53,908 nt of DNA from CBCXVS01 sp965178525 (GTDB lineage: Bacteria; Tectomicrobia; Entotheonellia; Entotheonellales; Entotheonellaceae). Of this stretch, positions 1 to 9,014 are shown in pieces (position 1 is the first letter of the stretch; each line of letters starts with the position of its first letter). The translations under genes were made by a program, and so were the position numbers. The notes under the pieces are model-generated. The model did no database searches. It had not been told where the DNA came from and saw nothing but the letters and a program-made list of their open reading frames with translations. The DNA is taken from contig CBCXVS010000009.1 of the NCBI GenBank assembly GCA_965178525.1, positions 1 to 53,908 on the forward strand, written 5' to 3'.

Positions 1-76
1 AAATGGACTTTTGAATTGGGCTAACCTGTTGATCTACTTAACCCTCCGCCTATTCTGCCAGGGGAACTTCGGTTTA

Positions 77-110
77 GGAATGCGGAATGCGGAATGCGGA
101 ATGCGGAATA
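77..110. repeat. Heptamer tandem repeat (GGAATGC)n
   Basis: Four perfect copies of GGAATGC plus a partial fifth, just upstream of the first gene. It belongs to the 7-bp tandem repeat class found in many intergenic gaps of this window. Confidence 0.9.
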
Positions 111-151
111 AAAGAATCGGGTTCCTCAGCCGGTGAGAAAGGCGGGGGTGG

Positions 152-757
152 ATGGAAACGGTGCAGCGGGTGATGCTGGGGACCTTGAACGATGCCAAAA
201 TTCGTGGGGTCCGGACGGCGTGCGCTGATGTGCGGGAGATGTTGCAAACGCCGGATTTGTCGCAGCCCGCGACCTGGACGTGTGATGTTGAGACGGGGGT
301 GAGTGATCATCCCTTGGGCTTTGCTGAGACGATTCAGGGAGCGCAGAATCGGGCGCAGGCAGCTTATGACCGGCTAGTTGCAAAGGACGGTCAAACGCAG
401 ACGGAGCGGGTGGCGATGGGGATTGGGGTTGAAAGCGGTTTTATCGATATGGCGCCGGCAACCTTCACGCTCTACAATTTCGACGTCTGTGCCTTATTCG
501 ATGGACAGCATTATTACCTGGGGATTTCTCCGGGTTTTGAGTACCCGACCCGTCTCGTGCGGAACATTTTTCTGCACCGCCAACCCTTCCAAGAGGCCCG
601 CCAATATATTAGCCCAACAACCGATATCGAACGCACGTCCGGCATCGTTGGGGAGATTGCCGGCGGGTACATCGATCGTCCGGAAATGACCCGCCTCTGC
701 ACCCGTCTTGCCTTCATCCGCTATCTACGGCGGCGTGAATATACCGCCTGGCAATGA
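152..757 (+). CDS. Inosine/xanthosine triphosphatase-like protein (DUF84/YjjX family)
   Basis: A 201-residue protein of the YjjX/DUF84 house-cleaning NTPase family, which hydrolyses non-canonical purine NTPs (ITP, XTP). The N-terminal VMLGTLNDAKIRGV segment fits the family's substrate-binding GTxNxxK motif. The central GIGVESGF matches the conserved GxESG. A late basic TRLAFIRYLRR helix also fits. Length is slightly above the usual 170-180. The ATG follows a G-rich stretch (GGCGGGGGTGG) and the heptamer repeat. It converges on the small gene at 774-908. The family assignment is good; the exact substrate is inferred. Confidence 0.8.
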   Translation: METVQRVMLGTLNDAKIRGVRTACADVREMLQTPDLSQPATWTCDVETGVSDHPLGFAETIQGAQNRAQAAYDRLVAKDGQTQTERVAMGIGVESGFIDMAPATFTLYNFDVCALFDGQHYYLGISPGFEYPTRLVRNIFLHRQPFQEARQYISPTTDIERTSGIVGEIAGGYIDRPEMTRLCTRLAFIRYLRRREYTAWQ

Positions 758-773
758 CTGGTGTGGGATACGC

Positions 774-908
774 TTAAGCGGGTGGCTCCTGGCCGGTTCT
801 GGCGGCGTATTTCGCCGCATTTTGGCGTTTGAGGCTGGCTTTGTGTTTGCGGCGGGCTTTGATGCGCGCCATTTTCTTACTTCGACTTTTCTTACTGGGC
901 TGGGTCAT
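774..908 (-). CDS. Small highly basic protein, 44 residues
   Basis: A short reading frame preceded by a good ribosome binding site (AAGGAG, 5 nt before ATG). Residues 5-40 are dominated by Lys and Arg (KKSRSKKMARIKARRKHKAS), ending in EPPA. There is no signal peptide or membrane segment. The composition suggests nucleic-acid or ribosome binding, but I do not recognise a family. It lies 122 bp downstream of, and in the same direction as, the XRE-SorC regulator, and converges on the DUF84 gene. The strong Shine-Dalgarno sequence and composition argue that it is real. Confidence 0.6.
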   Translation of the reverse strand: MTQPSKKSRSKKMARIKARRKHKASLKRQNAAKYAARTGQEPPA

Positions 909-1030
909 ACGCACTCCTTAAACGAATATGATGACGGCGGTAAGCGCAGGCGCATGCCTTGGCTGCATCTATCATACACGTCGATGGCGCCTGCGGCAAT
1001 CCATGTTGCCACACGGCAGACGCCCTGTCC

Positions 1031-2326
1031 TCAGATCAAGCGCAAGGCCGGGTCGCGCTGAGACGCGTCGGCTAGCGCCAGCAAGCGCTCGGCCAATAAC
1101 GAATCGATAATCAACACGTTGATATACCCTCGGCCACTCTCTCCGCCGCGTATGGCGCTGTAGATCGGGGCCGCTTTCAGCGCATTCGAGGCCAAAACCA
1201 CCACGCGCTGCCCGATGCTGACCAAGTGCTGGAGCGTCTCCAGCGGCACCGCGCTCAAACCGGTGCTGAGGTCTTTTTCCTGTGGATTGCCGGCCGTGTC
1301 CAGGAGATGGAAACAGAGGTCCCCAACGATGCCACGCTTTTTCAAGCTCTCCACGCTAATTCCGGTCATATCAAGGATATTCATAATACCACGGTCAAAA
1401 TAGCGTACCGGCCCTTCAATGGAGCCAATACCGACAAATGCCATGTCCACACACGTGGCCCGAGTCAGCACTTCACGCGCCGTATGATCATGCTCCAAGT
1501 GGTCCCGAGTCAGGCTGAAGCCAGGGCATTGCAGGGCCAGTCCGCGCACGCCTTGATCGGCGTATTTATACAGAAGTTCCCCAATCAGCGTGTTGGCGTC
1601 GATATCCGGACGGTCCACGACCGGCAACGCCACTAACGGGTAAATCGAAAAGGGACGGATCGGATCTTCGCGATACATCGCCCGAATCATACAACTGACG
1701 GCATATCCGGGCGCAATGCCAATGGACGGAGCGCCATCGAGGTGTTCCAGCAAATAGGCTTTCGCGGCCACACCGATCACGAGCATGCGTAATTGGTCAA
1801 TCGCCCCCGATGCCATCGGGATCACGCGGACGTCTTTCAACCGTTTTTTCCCCCCGACGTTGAAGCGCTCTTGCAGCGCCTTCCCTAGGACTTCGTCAGG
1901 AGCTGGCGCCTGCGTGATGCGGACGAGCTGCGAGGCGATCACATACCGGATGGCCATGCCGACTTTGCCCTCCGCCACGTCCTCGACCTCCCCGGCCAAG
2001 GCTTGGTGGAACAGCTCTAATGCCTCCTCATCCCATGCCCCATCCGGGCGCCGCACGCTTTCCCAGACCACGCCGCTCGTGGTGTCGGCATCGCGTTCGT
2101 AGCCGCAGAGCATATCCAGACTGACCCGATAATAGCGCGCCAAGCGCCACAGGTGATCGAGCCGTGGCAGCGTCTTACCCTGCTCCCAGCTGTTGTAGGC
2201 TTGGGGTTTGACCTCCAGGGCATGGGCCAATTGCCGTTGCGTGATCGTCTCACCACGGGTCTGGCTAAGCTGGGTCCGCATGCGGGCCAACCGGGCCCCG
2301 AGCGTCGCCGGCGTGAGGTCATCCAT
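1031..2326 (-). CDS. Transcriptional regulator: XRE helix-turn-helix fused to SorC-type sugar-binding domain
   Basis: A 431-residue regulator. Residues about 8-75 form a Cro/cI-type HTH (TQRQLAHALEVKPQAYNSWE, then LARYYRVSLDMLCGY). Residues about 145-425 resemble the SorC/DeoR effector-binding fold, with VIGVAAKAYLLEHL, FVGIGSIEG and GIVGDLCFHLLDTAGNP. SorC domains bind phosphorylated sugars. SorC-family proteins normally carry a different N-terminal HTH, so the XRE fusion is unusual. It is divergent from glmS (261-bp gap), so control of glmS and itself by a sugar phosphate is a reasonable inference. The start is supported by GGAG 9 nt upstream of ATG. Confidence 0.75.
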   Translation of the reverse strand: MDDLTPATLGARLARMRTQLSQTRGETITQRQLAHALEVKPQAYNSWEQGKTLPRLDHLWRLARYYRVSLDMLCGYERDADTTSGVVWESVRRPDGAWDEEALELFHQALAGEVEDVAEGKVGMAIRYVIASQLVRITQAPAPDEVLGKALQERFNVGGKKRLKDVRVIPMASGAIDQLRMLVIGVAAKAYLLEHLDGAPSIGIAPGYAVSCMIRAMYREDPIRPFSIYPLVALPVVDRPDIDANTLIGELLYKYADQGVRGLALQCPGFSLTRDHLEHDHTAREVLTRATCVDMAFVGIGSIEGPVRYFDRGIMNILDMTGISVESLKKRGIVGDLCFHLLDTAGNPQEKDLSTGLSAVPLETLQHLVSIGQRVVVLASNALKAAPIYSAIRGGESGRGYINVLIIDSLLAERLLALADASQRDPALRLI

Positions 2327-2429
2327 GATGTGGGCTCCTGGTTACGAGACCATTGTTAGGTTGCCATGTCATCGGATGTACTTGTCACCATATCGGGTTT
2401 GGGGATCGATCTGTTCCGCTTTAAATGAC

Positions 2430-2459
2430 AGTATAGACCAATTGCTTGACCATAGGCAA
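2430..2459 (-). promoter_or_regulatory. Predicted sigma-70 promoter of the XRE-SorC regulator
   Basis: Read leftward: TTGCCT, 18-bp spacer, TATACT. The -35 overlaps an imperfect inverted repeat (TTGCTT ... AGGCAA, 2444-2459) that could be an operator between the two divergent genes. Confidence 0.5.
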
Positions 2460-2476
2460 ACCACGAGCCTTTGGGA

Positions 2477-2506
2477 TTGACTTTATTTCTCTCCTAACGA
2501 TATAAA
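2477..2506 (+). promoter_or_regulatory. Predicted sigma-70 promoter of glmS
   Basis: TTGACT, 18-bp spacer, TATAAA, giving a leader of about 75 nt before the glmS ATG. The leader contains an AAAAGG...CCTTTT hairpin near 2512-2537. Almost back to back with the leftward promoter at 2430-2459. Confidence 0.55.
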
Positions 2507-2587
2507 TTACTAAAAGGTTCAGAGAAGGCCTTTTTTGCACTACGTTGTCATCGATCATATAAGACCATCCGTGAAGGTAGATCATCT

Positions 2588-4414
2588 ATGTGTGGTATCA
2601 CAGGTATCGTCTCTACAGCCGACATTTGCCCGCAACTCTTTGAAAGCATGCAGAATCTCGAATATCGCGGGTACGATTCCGCCGGTATGGCGGTGCTCTC
2701 CGATGGCCATTTGGAAGTGCGGAAAGATACCGGGAAAATCATGGAGGTTGAGCAGCGGCAACGCCTTTCCGCCATGCACGGGTCGACGGGCATCGCCCAC
2801 ACCCGCTGGGCCACCCATGGCGGTGTGACGCAGCCCAACTCGCACCCGCATCTCAGCTCCGATAACCGTTTTGCCATCGTGCACAATGGCATCATCGAGA
2901 ATTATGTATCGTTGCAGCGGGTCTTGCAGGCGCAGGGCTATGTGTTTCGCTCGGAAACCGATTCGGAAGTCATCGTCCACCTGATCGCGGACTATTACGC
3001 CCAGGGAGCGAGCGTGGAAGAAGCCCTCGTCACCGCGACCAAACGGCTCGAAGGGGCGTTCGCATTCACCCTTATTACAGCGGAAGCGCCGGACACGCTG
3101 TTTTGCGCCCGGCAGGAAAGCCCATTGGTCATCGGGGTCGGCGATGAAGCCCTCTTTGTGGCGTCGGATGTCAACGCATTTGCGAACTACACCCAGCATG
3201 CCGTCTATTTGAACAATGGCGAATATGCCCTGTTACAATCGCAGGGCTATACGATTAAGTCCTTACAGACAGCGTCTGAGATCTCGCGGCAGGCCGTAAC
3301 GATTCAGGGGCATGGCACGAATGGCGCGGCTGACAAAGGGGCCTATCCCCATTTCATGCTGAAGGAGATTCATGAGGGCGCGGCGTGTGTTGAAACGGCT
3401 TTGGAGCTGCCGGACACGGAGATCGCCGCGCTGGCCCAGCGTATCGACACGAGCCCACAGGTCGTGTTCACCGGGATGGGGACGGCATTCTACGTGGCCC
3501 TTATGGCGCAGTACTATTTTGCGTCTCTGGCCCATGGCTATTTTCCGGTCATCAGCGCCGATGAACTGCCCTCTCTGGCGCAACCCGGTCCGGGAGATTT
3601 GACGCTGGCCATCTCCCAGTCAGGGGAAACCTACGATACCCTCAAAGCCCTGCGCTATACCCAACAACAAGGCGGCCAGACCGCAGCCGTGGTGAACGTC
3701 CCAAGCTCCTCCATGGTGCGTGAGGTCGATCAAGCCATCTTGCAAGGGATTGGCCCGGAGATCTGCGTGCTCAGCACCAAGAGCACGATTTCACAAATTA
3801 CGATTCTGCTGCGCGTCGCCTTAGAGCTGGCCCGGTTGCGTGGCGTATGCAGTGACGCGATGTACGCCACCCATCGCCATGCGTTGGGCACGCTGCCGCA
3901 GGCGCTACAGTATATGTATGCCGACCTCGTGCCGGTGGTACGCGACCTTGGCCACCGTTACTGTGATATTGACCATTGGTTTTTCATTGGCCGTGGCATT
4001 TATAGTACGGTCGCACTAGAATCCGCCCTCAAATTCAAAGAAGTCTCGTACCTCCACGCCGAAGGCATGTCCGGTGGCTTTTTGAAGCATGGCACGATTG
4101 CCCTGATTGATGCGCAGACGCATTCGCTGGCCTTTGTCCCCCATCCCAAGGAGGAAGCGTTGTACAACGCCACGTTGACGAATATTCAGGAGATTCGGGC
4201 CCGGGGCGGCTTGGTGATTGGCGTGCTGCAGCATAAAGATGAGCGGGTGAATTCTATTCTTGATGACACCATCATCGTGCCGGACACGCCGGCGCTCGTC
4301 ACCCCGCTGGTGCATCTCACGGCTGGACAGATGCTATCCTATCACACCGCCCTGGCCCTGGGACGTAACATCGATAAGCCTCGAGCGTTGGCCAAATCCG
4401 TCACGGTCGCCTGA
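2588..4414 (+). CDS. glmS: Glutamine--fructose-6-phosphate aminotransferase (isomerizing)
   Basis: Makes glucosamine-6-phosphate from fructose-6-phosphate and glutamine, the first step of UDP-GlcNAc, peptidoglycan and LPS precursor synthesis. All 608 residues fit the family. It starts MCGITGIV with the N-terminal Cys nucleophile of the class II glutaminase domain. HTRWATHG and EYRGYDSAG follow. Two SIS sugar-isomerase domains come next (SQSGETYDTL near 340). The conserved C-terminus is PRALAKSVTVA. GAAGG about 10 nt before the ATG serves as ribosome binding site. The divergent XRE-SorC regulator is a likely controller. The gene is intact. Confidence 0.98.
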   Translation: MCGITGIVSTADICPQLFESMQNLEYRGYDSAGMAVLSDGHLEVRKDTGKIMEVEQRQRLSAMHGSTGIAHTRWATHGGVTQPNSHPHLSSDNRFAIVHNGIIENYVSLQRVLQAQGYVFRSETDSEVIVHLIADYYAQGASVEEALVTATKRLEGAFAFTLITAEAPDTLFCARQESPLVIGVGDEALFVASDVNAFANYTQHAVYLNNGEYALLQSQGYTIKSLQTASEISRQAVTIQGHGTNGAADKGAYPHFMLKEIHEGAACVETALELPDTEIAALAQRIDTSPQVVFTGMGTAFYVALMAQYYFASLAHGYFPVISADELPSLAQPGPGDLTLAISQSGETYDTLKALRYTQQQGGQTAAVVNVPSSSMVREVDQAILQGIGPEICVLSTKSTISQITILLRVALELARLRGVCSDAMYATHRHALGTLPQALQYMYADLVPVVRDLGHRYCDIDHWFFIGRGIYSTVALESALKFKEVSYLHAEGMSGGFLKHGTIALIDAQTHSLAFVPHPKEEALYNATLTNIQEIRARGGLVIGVLQHKDERVNSILDDTIIVPDTPALVTPLVHLTAGQMLSYHTALALGRNIDKPRALAKSVTVA

Positions 4415-4418
4415 TGAC

Positions 4419-4450
4419 GAATGCGGATTGCGGAATGCGGATTGCGGAAT
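4419..4450. repeat. Heptamer tandem repeat (GAATGCG/GATTGCG)n
   Basis: Four alternating 7-bp units (GAATGCG, GATTGCG, GAATGCG, GATTGCG) start a few bases after the glmS stop. A 6-bp inverted repeat, AGCGCC-CTGCA-GGCGCT, follows at 4501-4517 and could be part of the glmS terminator, but it has no T-tract. Confidence 0.85.
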
Positions 4451-4573
4451 GAAGGCATGACGGAAGCAAGCCATGTTCCATTCTTCTGTTCGCGTTCCGT
4501 AGCGCCCTGCAGGCGCTGGTGGGAGGCCGAGAGAAAGATGGATATGCGGGCTCGTTGATTGCAGCCGTTTTGG

Positions 4574-4768
4574 ATGGTATTCTATGTACCGGATGTTGTA
4601 AGATGCATTATGCATCAGCTCCACCTCCAAGAGGCCCCTCAAGACGTTCGAGAACAATTATGGGAAGCCCACCGTAGAGTTATTCGTCAATACATAGAAG
4701 TTGTGGAGGAATGCCTCGCGGACCAAACCTCTAAATTTGACTTACCAGATAGAGATCATACTTCTTGA
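4574..4768 (+). CDS. Hypothetical small protein (about 64 residues)
   Basis: A short open frame in the glmS-dapL gap. An ATG at 4574 gives MVFYVPDVV..., and the body is a charged helix-like stretch (EAPQDVREQLWEAHRRVIRQ). A TTG at 4559 would add five residues. No Shine-Dalgarno sequence is obvious. I recognise no family. The protein-like composition is the only support, so it may be spurious. Confidence 0.3.
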   Translation: MVFYVPDVVRCIMHQLHLQEAPQDVREQLWEAHRRVIRQYIEVVEECLADQTSKFDLPDRDHTS

Positions 4769-4879
4769 GGGAATCAGCAATCGATCCAGAACACTTCGTG
4801 CAAAACAGGGCAGCATCTGCGATGGCATGCTGCCCCTGTCTCAACAGGTCGTCTCACATTCTATCGCTGCTGCACCCGC

Positions 4880-6115
4880 CTAAAATTCGTACTGCACATC
4901 CGACAACCGACGGCCAATTTCAGCAATCACCTCGGTTTCCTCCGCCTCGGTCGCCGCCTGAAACGTCACGGAAAAGCGCACATACGGCCCGGCATCGTCC
5001 CACGGAACCGTGCAGATCAATTTCTCTCGGATCAGGTATTGGCAAAAATCCTCGCCATTCTCAAACCGTTGGCCGCCGACAATGCCGCGAGGGGCGCGCG
5101 TGTAGAGGAAAAACGAGGCCGCCGGTTTGCGCGCCTGGAAGCCGGCCTGTTGCAGCGTCTGCGCCAGTCGCTCTAAGCGCCGGCTATACTTGGCCGCAAT
5201 CTCTTGCGTCATCTCCGGATGCTGTAAGGCATAACATCCCGCCATTTGGATCGCCTTGAACTGACCCGAATCAAAGTTGTCCTTGAGGTCGGCAAAGGCC
5301 CGCACCACCAACGCATTGCCACAGACCCATGCCAGACGCCAGCCGGTCATGTTGAACGCTTTGGACATGCTATGAACTTCGATGCCGACCTCTTTGGCGC
5401 CGGGAATGGACAAGAAACTCAGCGGCGCACCCGTAAACACGAGCGCGGCGTACGCCGCATCCTGCACGACGATCAACGAATGCTGCCGGGCAAATTCGAC
5501 CACCTCGGCAAAAAACTCACGGGTGGCGACCGCGCCAGTGGGGTTGTTGGGATAATTCAGCAGCAGGATTTTCGCCTTGTCGAGCTGCTCCGGGGTCAAG
5601 CTGTGCAGATCCGGCAGGTAATGATTCTCTTCGAGCAGCGGCAGATTGTACACCTCGCCCCCATACCAGCGGGCGTGCGTGCCCAGCACCGGATAGCCGG
5701 GCGTGGTCAGGATCACGGCATCCCCATGATTAATGAAACAGGCCGGCAAAAACGACAGCGCGTTCTTGGCGCCGACCGCATGGTTGACTTCCGTCACGGG
5801 ATCGAGCCCCTCGACGCCGTAGACGCGGGCCATATACTGTGCCACGCTCTCTTTGAATTCGAGCGGGCCATTGTCCGAATAGCCGCGATTCTCCAGCATA
5901 CTCGCCTGCTCGGCCAGGGCATTGACCACGCCCGGATAGGCCATGCCATCGGGCTCACCTACCCCCATGTCAATGAGCGCTATATCCGGTTTGGCTTTCA
6001 CCGCCGCATCACGGGCCCGCCGAATTTTTTCGAATTTGTACAGCTCCGTCCCTTTGCCGTAATTCCGCCCACCAATGCGCTCGGCAAACAGCTCCTGGAT
6101 ATAGCTCTCAGCCAT
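4880..6115 (-). CDS. dapL: LL-diaminopimelate aminotransferase
   Basis: A fold-type I PLP aminotransferase of 411 residues. DapL converts tetrahydrodipicolinate directly to LL-diaminopimelate, bypassing the succinylase and acetylase branches of lysine and peptidoglycan synthesis. Visible signatures are GVGEPDGMAYPGVV, NRGYSDNGPLEF, LLLNYPNNPTGAVA and the PLP-lysine motif SMSKAFNMTGWR. The substrate-carboxylate Arg region is YVRFSVTF near the end. Ribosome binding site GGAGAGAAG precedes the ATG. A generic class I aminotransferase is the alternative, but the N-terminal ELFAERIGGRNYGKG block fits DapL. Confidence 0.88.
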   Translation of the reverse strand: MAESYIQELFAERIGGRNYGKGTELYKFEKIRRARDAAVKAKPDIALIDMGVGEPDGMAYPGVVNALAEQASMLENRGYSDNGPLEFKESVAQYMARVYGVEGLDPVTEVNHAVGAKNALSFLPACFINHGDAVILTTPGYPVLGTHARWYGGEVYNLPLLEENHYLPDLHSLTPEQLDKAKILLLNYPNNPTGAVATREFFAEVVEFARQHSLIVVQDAAYAALVFTGAPLSFLSIPGAKEVGIEVHSMSKAFNMTGWRLAWVCGNALVVRAFADLKDNFDSGQFKAIQMAGCYALQHPEMTQEIAAKYSRRLERLAQTLQQAGFQARKPAASFFLYTRAPRGIVGGQRFENGEDFCQYLIREKLICTVPWDDAGPYVRFSVTFQAATEAEETEVIAEIGRRLSDVQYEF

Positions 6116-6186
6116 TTTTTCTTCTCTCCGTATCTCGGCCTGACCTGGGTCCGCCCCCCCCCCGACGCAAAGCCGTTTTTCTTCTT

Positions 6187-6211
6187 AGCTGACGGCTGAC
6201 AGCTGACAGCT
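6187..6211. repeat. Heptamer tandem repeat (AGCTGAC)n
   Basis: Three units (AGCTGAC, GGCTGAC, AGCTGAC) and a partial fourth in the tex-dapL gap. The same heptamer family, in inverse orientation, recurs at 17507-17534 and 40467-40496. Confidence 0.85.
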
Positions 6212-6220
6212 AGGCGCTTC

Positions 6221-8605
6221 TTAAGCCTTGTCCACCTGCTGAAAACGAGCTTGCAGCGCCCGTAACCGTTCCTCCATGGACACTTCGCGTTCCGGTTCGG
6301 GCCGGCGCTGAGCCGGTGCTTCGCGCTGGGCCGGAGCCGCTTGCTTCGCCGCCGCCGGACGTCTGCGCCGCCGCCGAGGTGGACTACTGGCGGCACGTTT
6401 ACGCGGCGCGGCAGGGACAGCTCGTTCGCGTTGCTGAATTTTCATCGACAGGGAAATCCGCTGCAGCGCCTGGTCGACACTCAGCACACGCACGCGCACG
6501 ACCTGCCCAACCTGCACGATCTCACGCGGGTCGCGCACATAACGCTGCGACAGTTCGGAAATATGGACGAGCCCGTCCTGATGCACACCGATATCCACAA
6601 AAGCCCCGAAATTGGTGACGTTACTCACCACGCCTTCTAGCACCATGCCCTCTTCGAGATTCTCCAGCGTGGTGACATCTTCGCGGAACTGCGGCACGAT
6701 GAATTGCTCGCGCGGGTCACGGCCGGGCTTGAGTAGCTCCTCGCGAATATCTTGGAGCGTCAAGAGCCCCACCTCTTCGCCGGCAAATTGCTCGATGTTC
6801 AGGCTGCTCACCAGCTCCGCATTGGCCACCAGCGTCTCGACCGGCACGTCGAGGGAGTGCGCCATCTGCTCCACCACCCCATAGGTCTCCGGGTGCACCG
6901 CCGTACTGTCGAGGACATTCTCCCCATCCTTAATGCGTAAGAAGCCGGTGGCCTGCTGGTAGGCTTTCTCCCCGACACCGTTGACCTGCAGGAATTGTTG
7001 CCGGCTGGTAAAGCGGCCATGCGTATTGCGATGCGACACCACATTTCTCGCCTGACGCATATTGAGACCAGCGACGTGCTGCAGCAGCTCCGCTGAGGCC
7101 GTATTCACATCGACGCCAACCCGGTTCACACACGACTCGACCGTCTCCGATAGGCTTTGACGCAGCGGCTTTTGGTCGACATCATGCTGATACTGCCCCA
7201 CCCCAATCGATTTGGGATCGATCTTCACGAGCTCCGCCAGGGGATCTTGCAAGCGCCGCGCAATGGAAATGGCGCCGCGGATGGTGACATCGAGATATGG
7301 GAATTCTTCCCGCGCCACCTTCGAGGCGGAATAGACCGAGGCTCCGGCCTCATTCACGACCACACAGGCCACATCCCGAATCTCAGCCTTGCGGAGAAAC
7401 TGCCGGACAAAGGTTGTCGCTTCACGCGACCCGGTGCCGTTGCCAATGGCGATGGCGCTCACGCGAAAGCGGCTCAGCAGGTCTTGTAAGATCTGCTCAG
7501 CGCCGTCCACATCGTTGCGCGGGGCCAACGGATAGATGGTGGCGTATTCGAGATATTTCCCCGTTTCATCGACCGCCGTCACTTTACAACCGGTCCGCAA
7601 GCCCGGATCGACCCCCATCACCCCCTGCGTCCCCAAAGGCGGCGACATCAACAAGCTGCGGAGGTTCTCCCGAAACACGCCAATCGCTTCCGTATCGGCG
7701 CGCGTTTTCATCGTCCCCCGCACCTCGTTCTGGAGCGACGGCAGCAGCAAGCGCTGGTACGCATCGTCAACTGCGCTGAGCAGATACGGCGCACTCGGCG
7801 TTTCGCTCTGGGGCACGATCTGCTGGCGGATCAGCCCACGCGCTTTCTCGTCATCGATCTCGATCGCCACCGACAGCACCCCCTCACGCACACCGCGCAG
7901 AATCGCCAAGATGCGGTGCGACGGAATGGAGGCGACCGGCTCCCGGAAGTCGTAGTAATCCTGGAACTTGGTTTTCTCCTCCGCCTTCCCACGCGCCACG
8001 GCTGCACGCACGCTGCCATCGTTGAGCATCGTCGCGCGCAAGGCTTTACGCAGCTCGGCACGGTCCGCAATCCATTCCGCCAGAATGTGTCCAGCGCCGG
8101 TAAGCGCCTCCGCCGCCGTGGGGACTTCCTTCTCGGCGTTGACCAACGTTGCCGCCAGCTGCTGGATTTCCGCCTCGCTCGCCTGCTGCGCCCAGATGAG
8201 CTGGGCGAGGGGTTCCAAACCCCGCTCGATCGCCATGCTGGCTTTGGTCTGGCGTTTGGGCCGATAGGGCAGATACAAATCCTCCAACTCGGTGCGGTTA
8301 AAGCAGTCCTGAATGTGTTGGCGCAGCTCGTCGGTCAGTTTGCCCTGTTCTTCAATGGTAGTCAAAATGGTGGCGCGGCGCTGTTCCAACTCCTGATAAT
8401 ACTTATGCCGTTGCGCCACCTGACGAATCTGTTCTTCGTCCAGATTGCCGGTCGCTTCTTTGCGATAGCGTGCAATAAAGGGCGCGGTCGCATCATCGAG
8501 AAGCAGCGCCACCGTACGCTGCACTTGTTCGGGCCGCAGAGCGATATCTGCGGCAATTCGCATGGAGAGTTCGGGATAAAGAATCGCGTTTTCAGATGGC
8601 ATCAT
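6221..8605 (-). CDS. tex: Tex family S1 RNA-binding transcription accessory protein
   Basis: A conserved nucleic-acid binding protein of about 794 residues. It has the Tex N-terminal helical region (RPEQV...APFIARYRKEATGNLDEEQI), a YqgF/RNase H-like domain (GVDPGLRTGCKV), a helix-hairpin-helix region (VGVDVNTASAELLQHVAG) and a C-terminal S1 domain (GMVLEGVVSNVTNFGAFVDIG). A low-complexity Arg/Pro/Ala tail follows (RKRAASSPPRRRRRR) before a short helix. The frame stays open to 8701, but alignment to Tex favours the MMPSEN start at 8605. No strong ribosome binding site separates the candidates. The basic tail is longer than in E. coli Tex. Confidence 0.93.
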   Translation of the reverse strand: MMPSENAILYPELSMRIAADIALRPEQVQRTVALLLDDATAPFIARYRKEATGNLDEEQIRQVAQRHKYYQELEQRRATILTTIEEQGKLTDELRQHIQDCFNRTELEDLYLPYRPKRQTKASMAIERGLEPLAQLIWAQQASEAEIQQLAATLVNAEKEVPTAAEALTGAGHILAEWIADRAELRKALRATMLNDGSVRAAVARGKAEEKTKFQDYYDFREPVASIPSHRILAILRGVREGVLSVAIEIDDEKARGLIRQQIVPQSETPSAPYLLSAVDDAYQRLLLPSLQNEVRGTMKTRADTEAIGVFRENLRSLLMSPPLGTQGVMGVDPGLRTGCKVTAVDETGKYLEYATIYPLAPRNDVDGAEQILQDLLSRFRVSAIAIGNGTGSREATTFVRQFLRKAEIRDVACVVVNEAGASVYSASKVAREEFPYLDVTIRGAISIARRLQDPLAELVKIDPKSIGVGQYQHDVDQKPLRQSLSETVESCVNRVGVDVNTASAELLQHVAGLNMRQARNVVSHRNTHGRFTSRQQFLQVNGVGEKAYQQATGFLRIKDGENVLDSTAVHPETYGVVEQMAHSLDVPVETLVANAELVSSLNIEQFAGEEVGLLTLQDIREELLKPGRDPREQFIVPQFREDVTTLENLEEGMVLEGVVSNVTNFGAFVDIGVHQDGLVHISELSQRYVRDPREIVQVGQVVRVRVLSVDQALQRISLSMKIQQRERAVPAAPRKRAASSPPRRRRRRPAAAKQAAPAQREAPAQRRPEPEREVSMEERLRALQARFQQVDKA

Positions 8606-8869
8606 AGACTCAACTACTGTCTGCTCGACTGGGGCGCACCCCGTCGGCAGCGACCTGAGGTGAGCACGATGGGATAGCTCGGGAAAGCGCTCCTTTGTCA
8701 CACAGGAAGGAGTGGTCCTCGGGTAACCCGTTTATCGCAGTAAGGGCCAGCGACTACGCTGCCGGCAGAACGCCAGGGCGCATGGCCCGCGCCCCGCAGC
8801 CGCGAGCTGGCAGTGTAGCAGAATCCCCGTCCCGGAGCTAGCCTCGACTCGCACAACCTGGGCACGTGG

Positions 8870-8899
8870 TTGCACCGGAGCGGGTATTTCTGCTATAAA
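8870..8899 (+). promoter_or_regulatory. Predicted sigma-70 promoter of the monooxygenase gene
   Basis: TTGCAC, 18-bp spacer ending in TGC, then TATAAA (extended -10 like), about 115 bp before the ATG at 9015. The rest of the tex/monooxygenase divergent gap (8606-9014) is GC-rich and shows nothing else I can name. Confidence 0.5.
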
Positions 8900-9014
8900 C
8901 CACTGCACAACCAACGGATTCTGACGCCTGTCAATCTTCGGCGACCTTCCAGCAGAGAAGCGCAGGCCGTCTCATATCGTATCCTACCGCAGAAAGCACA
9001 AGGATGAAAGCCAT

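Noticed and set aside
2512..2587. glmS ribozyme or attenuator in the glmS leader
   Set aside because: The leader is only about 75 nt with one short hairpin. The ribozyme core needs more sequence and is typical of Firmicutes.
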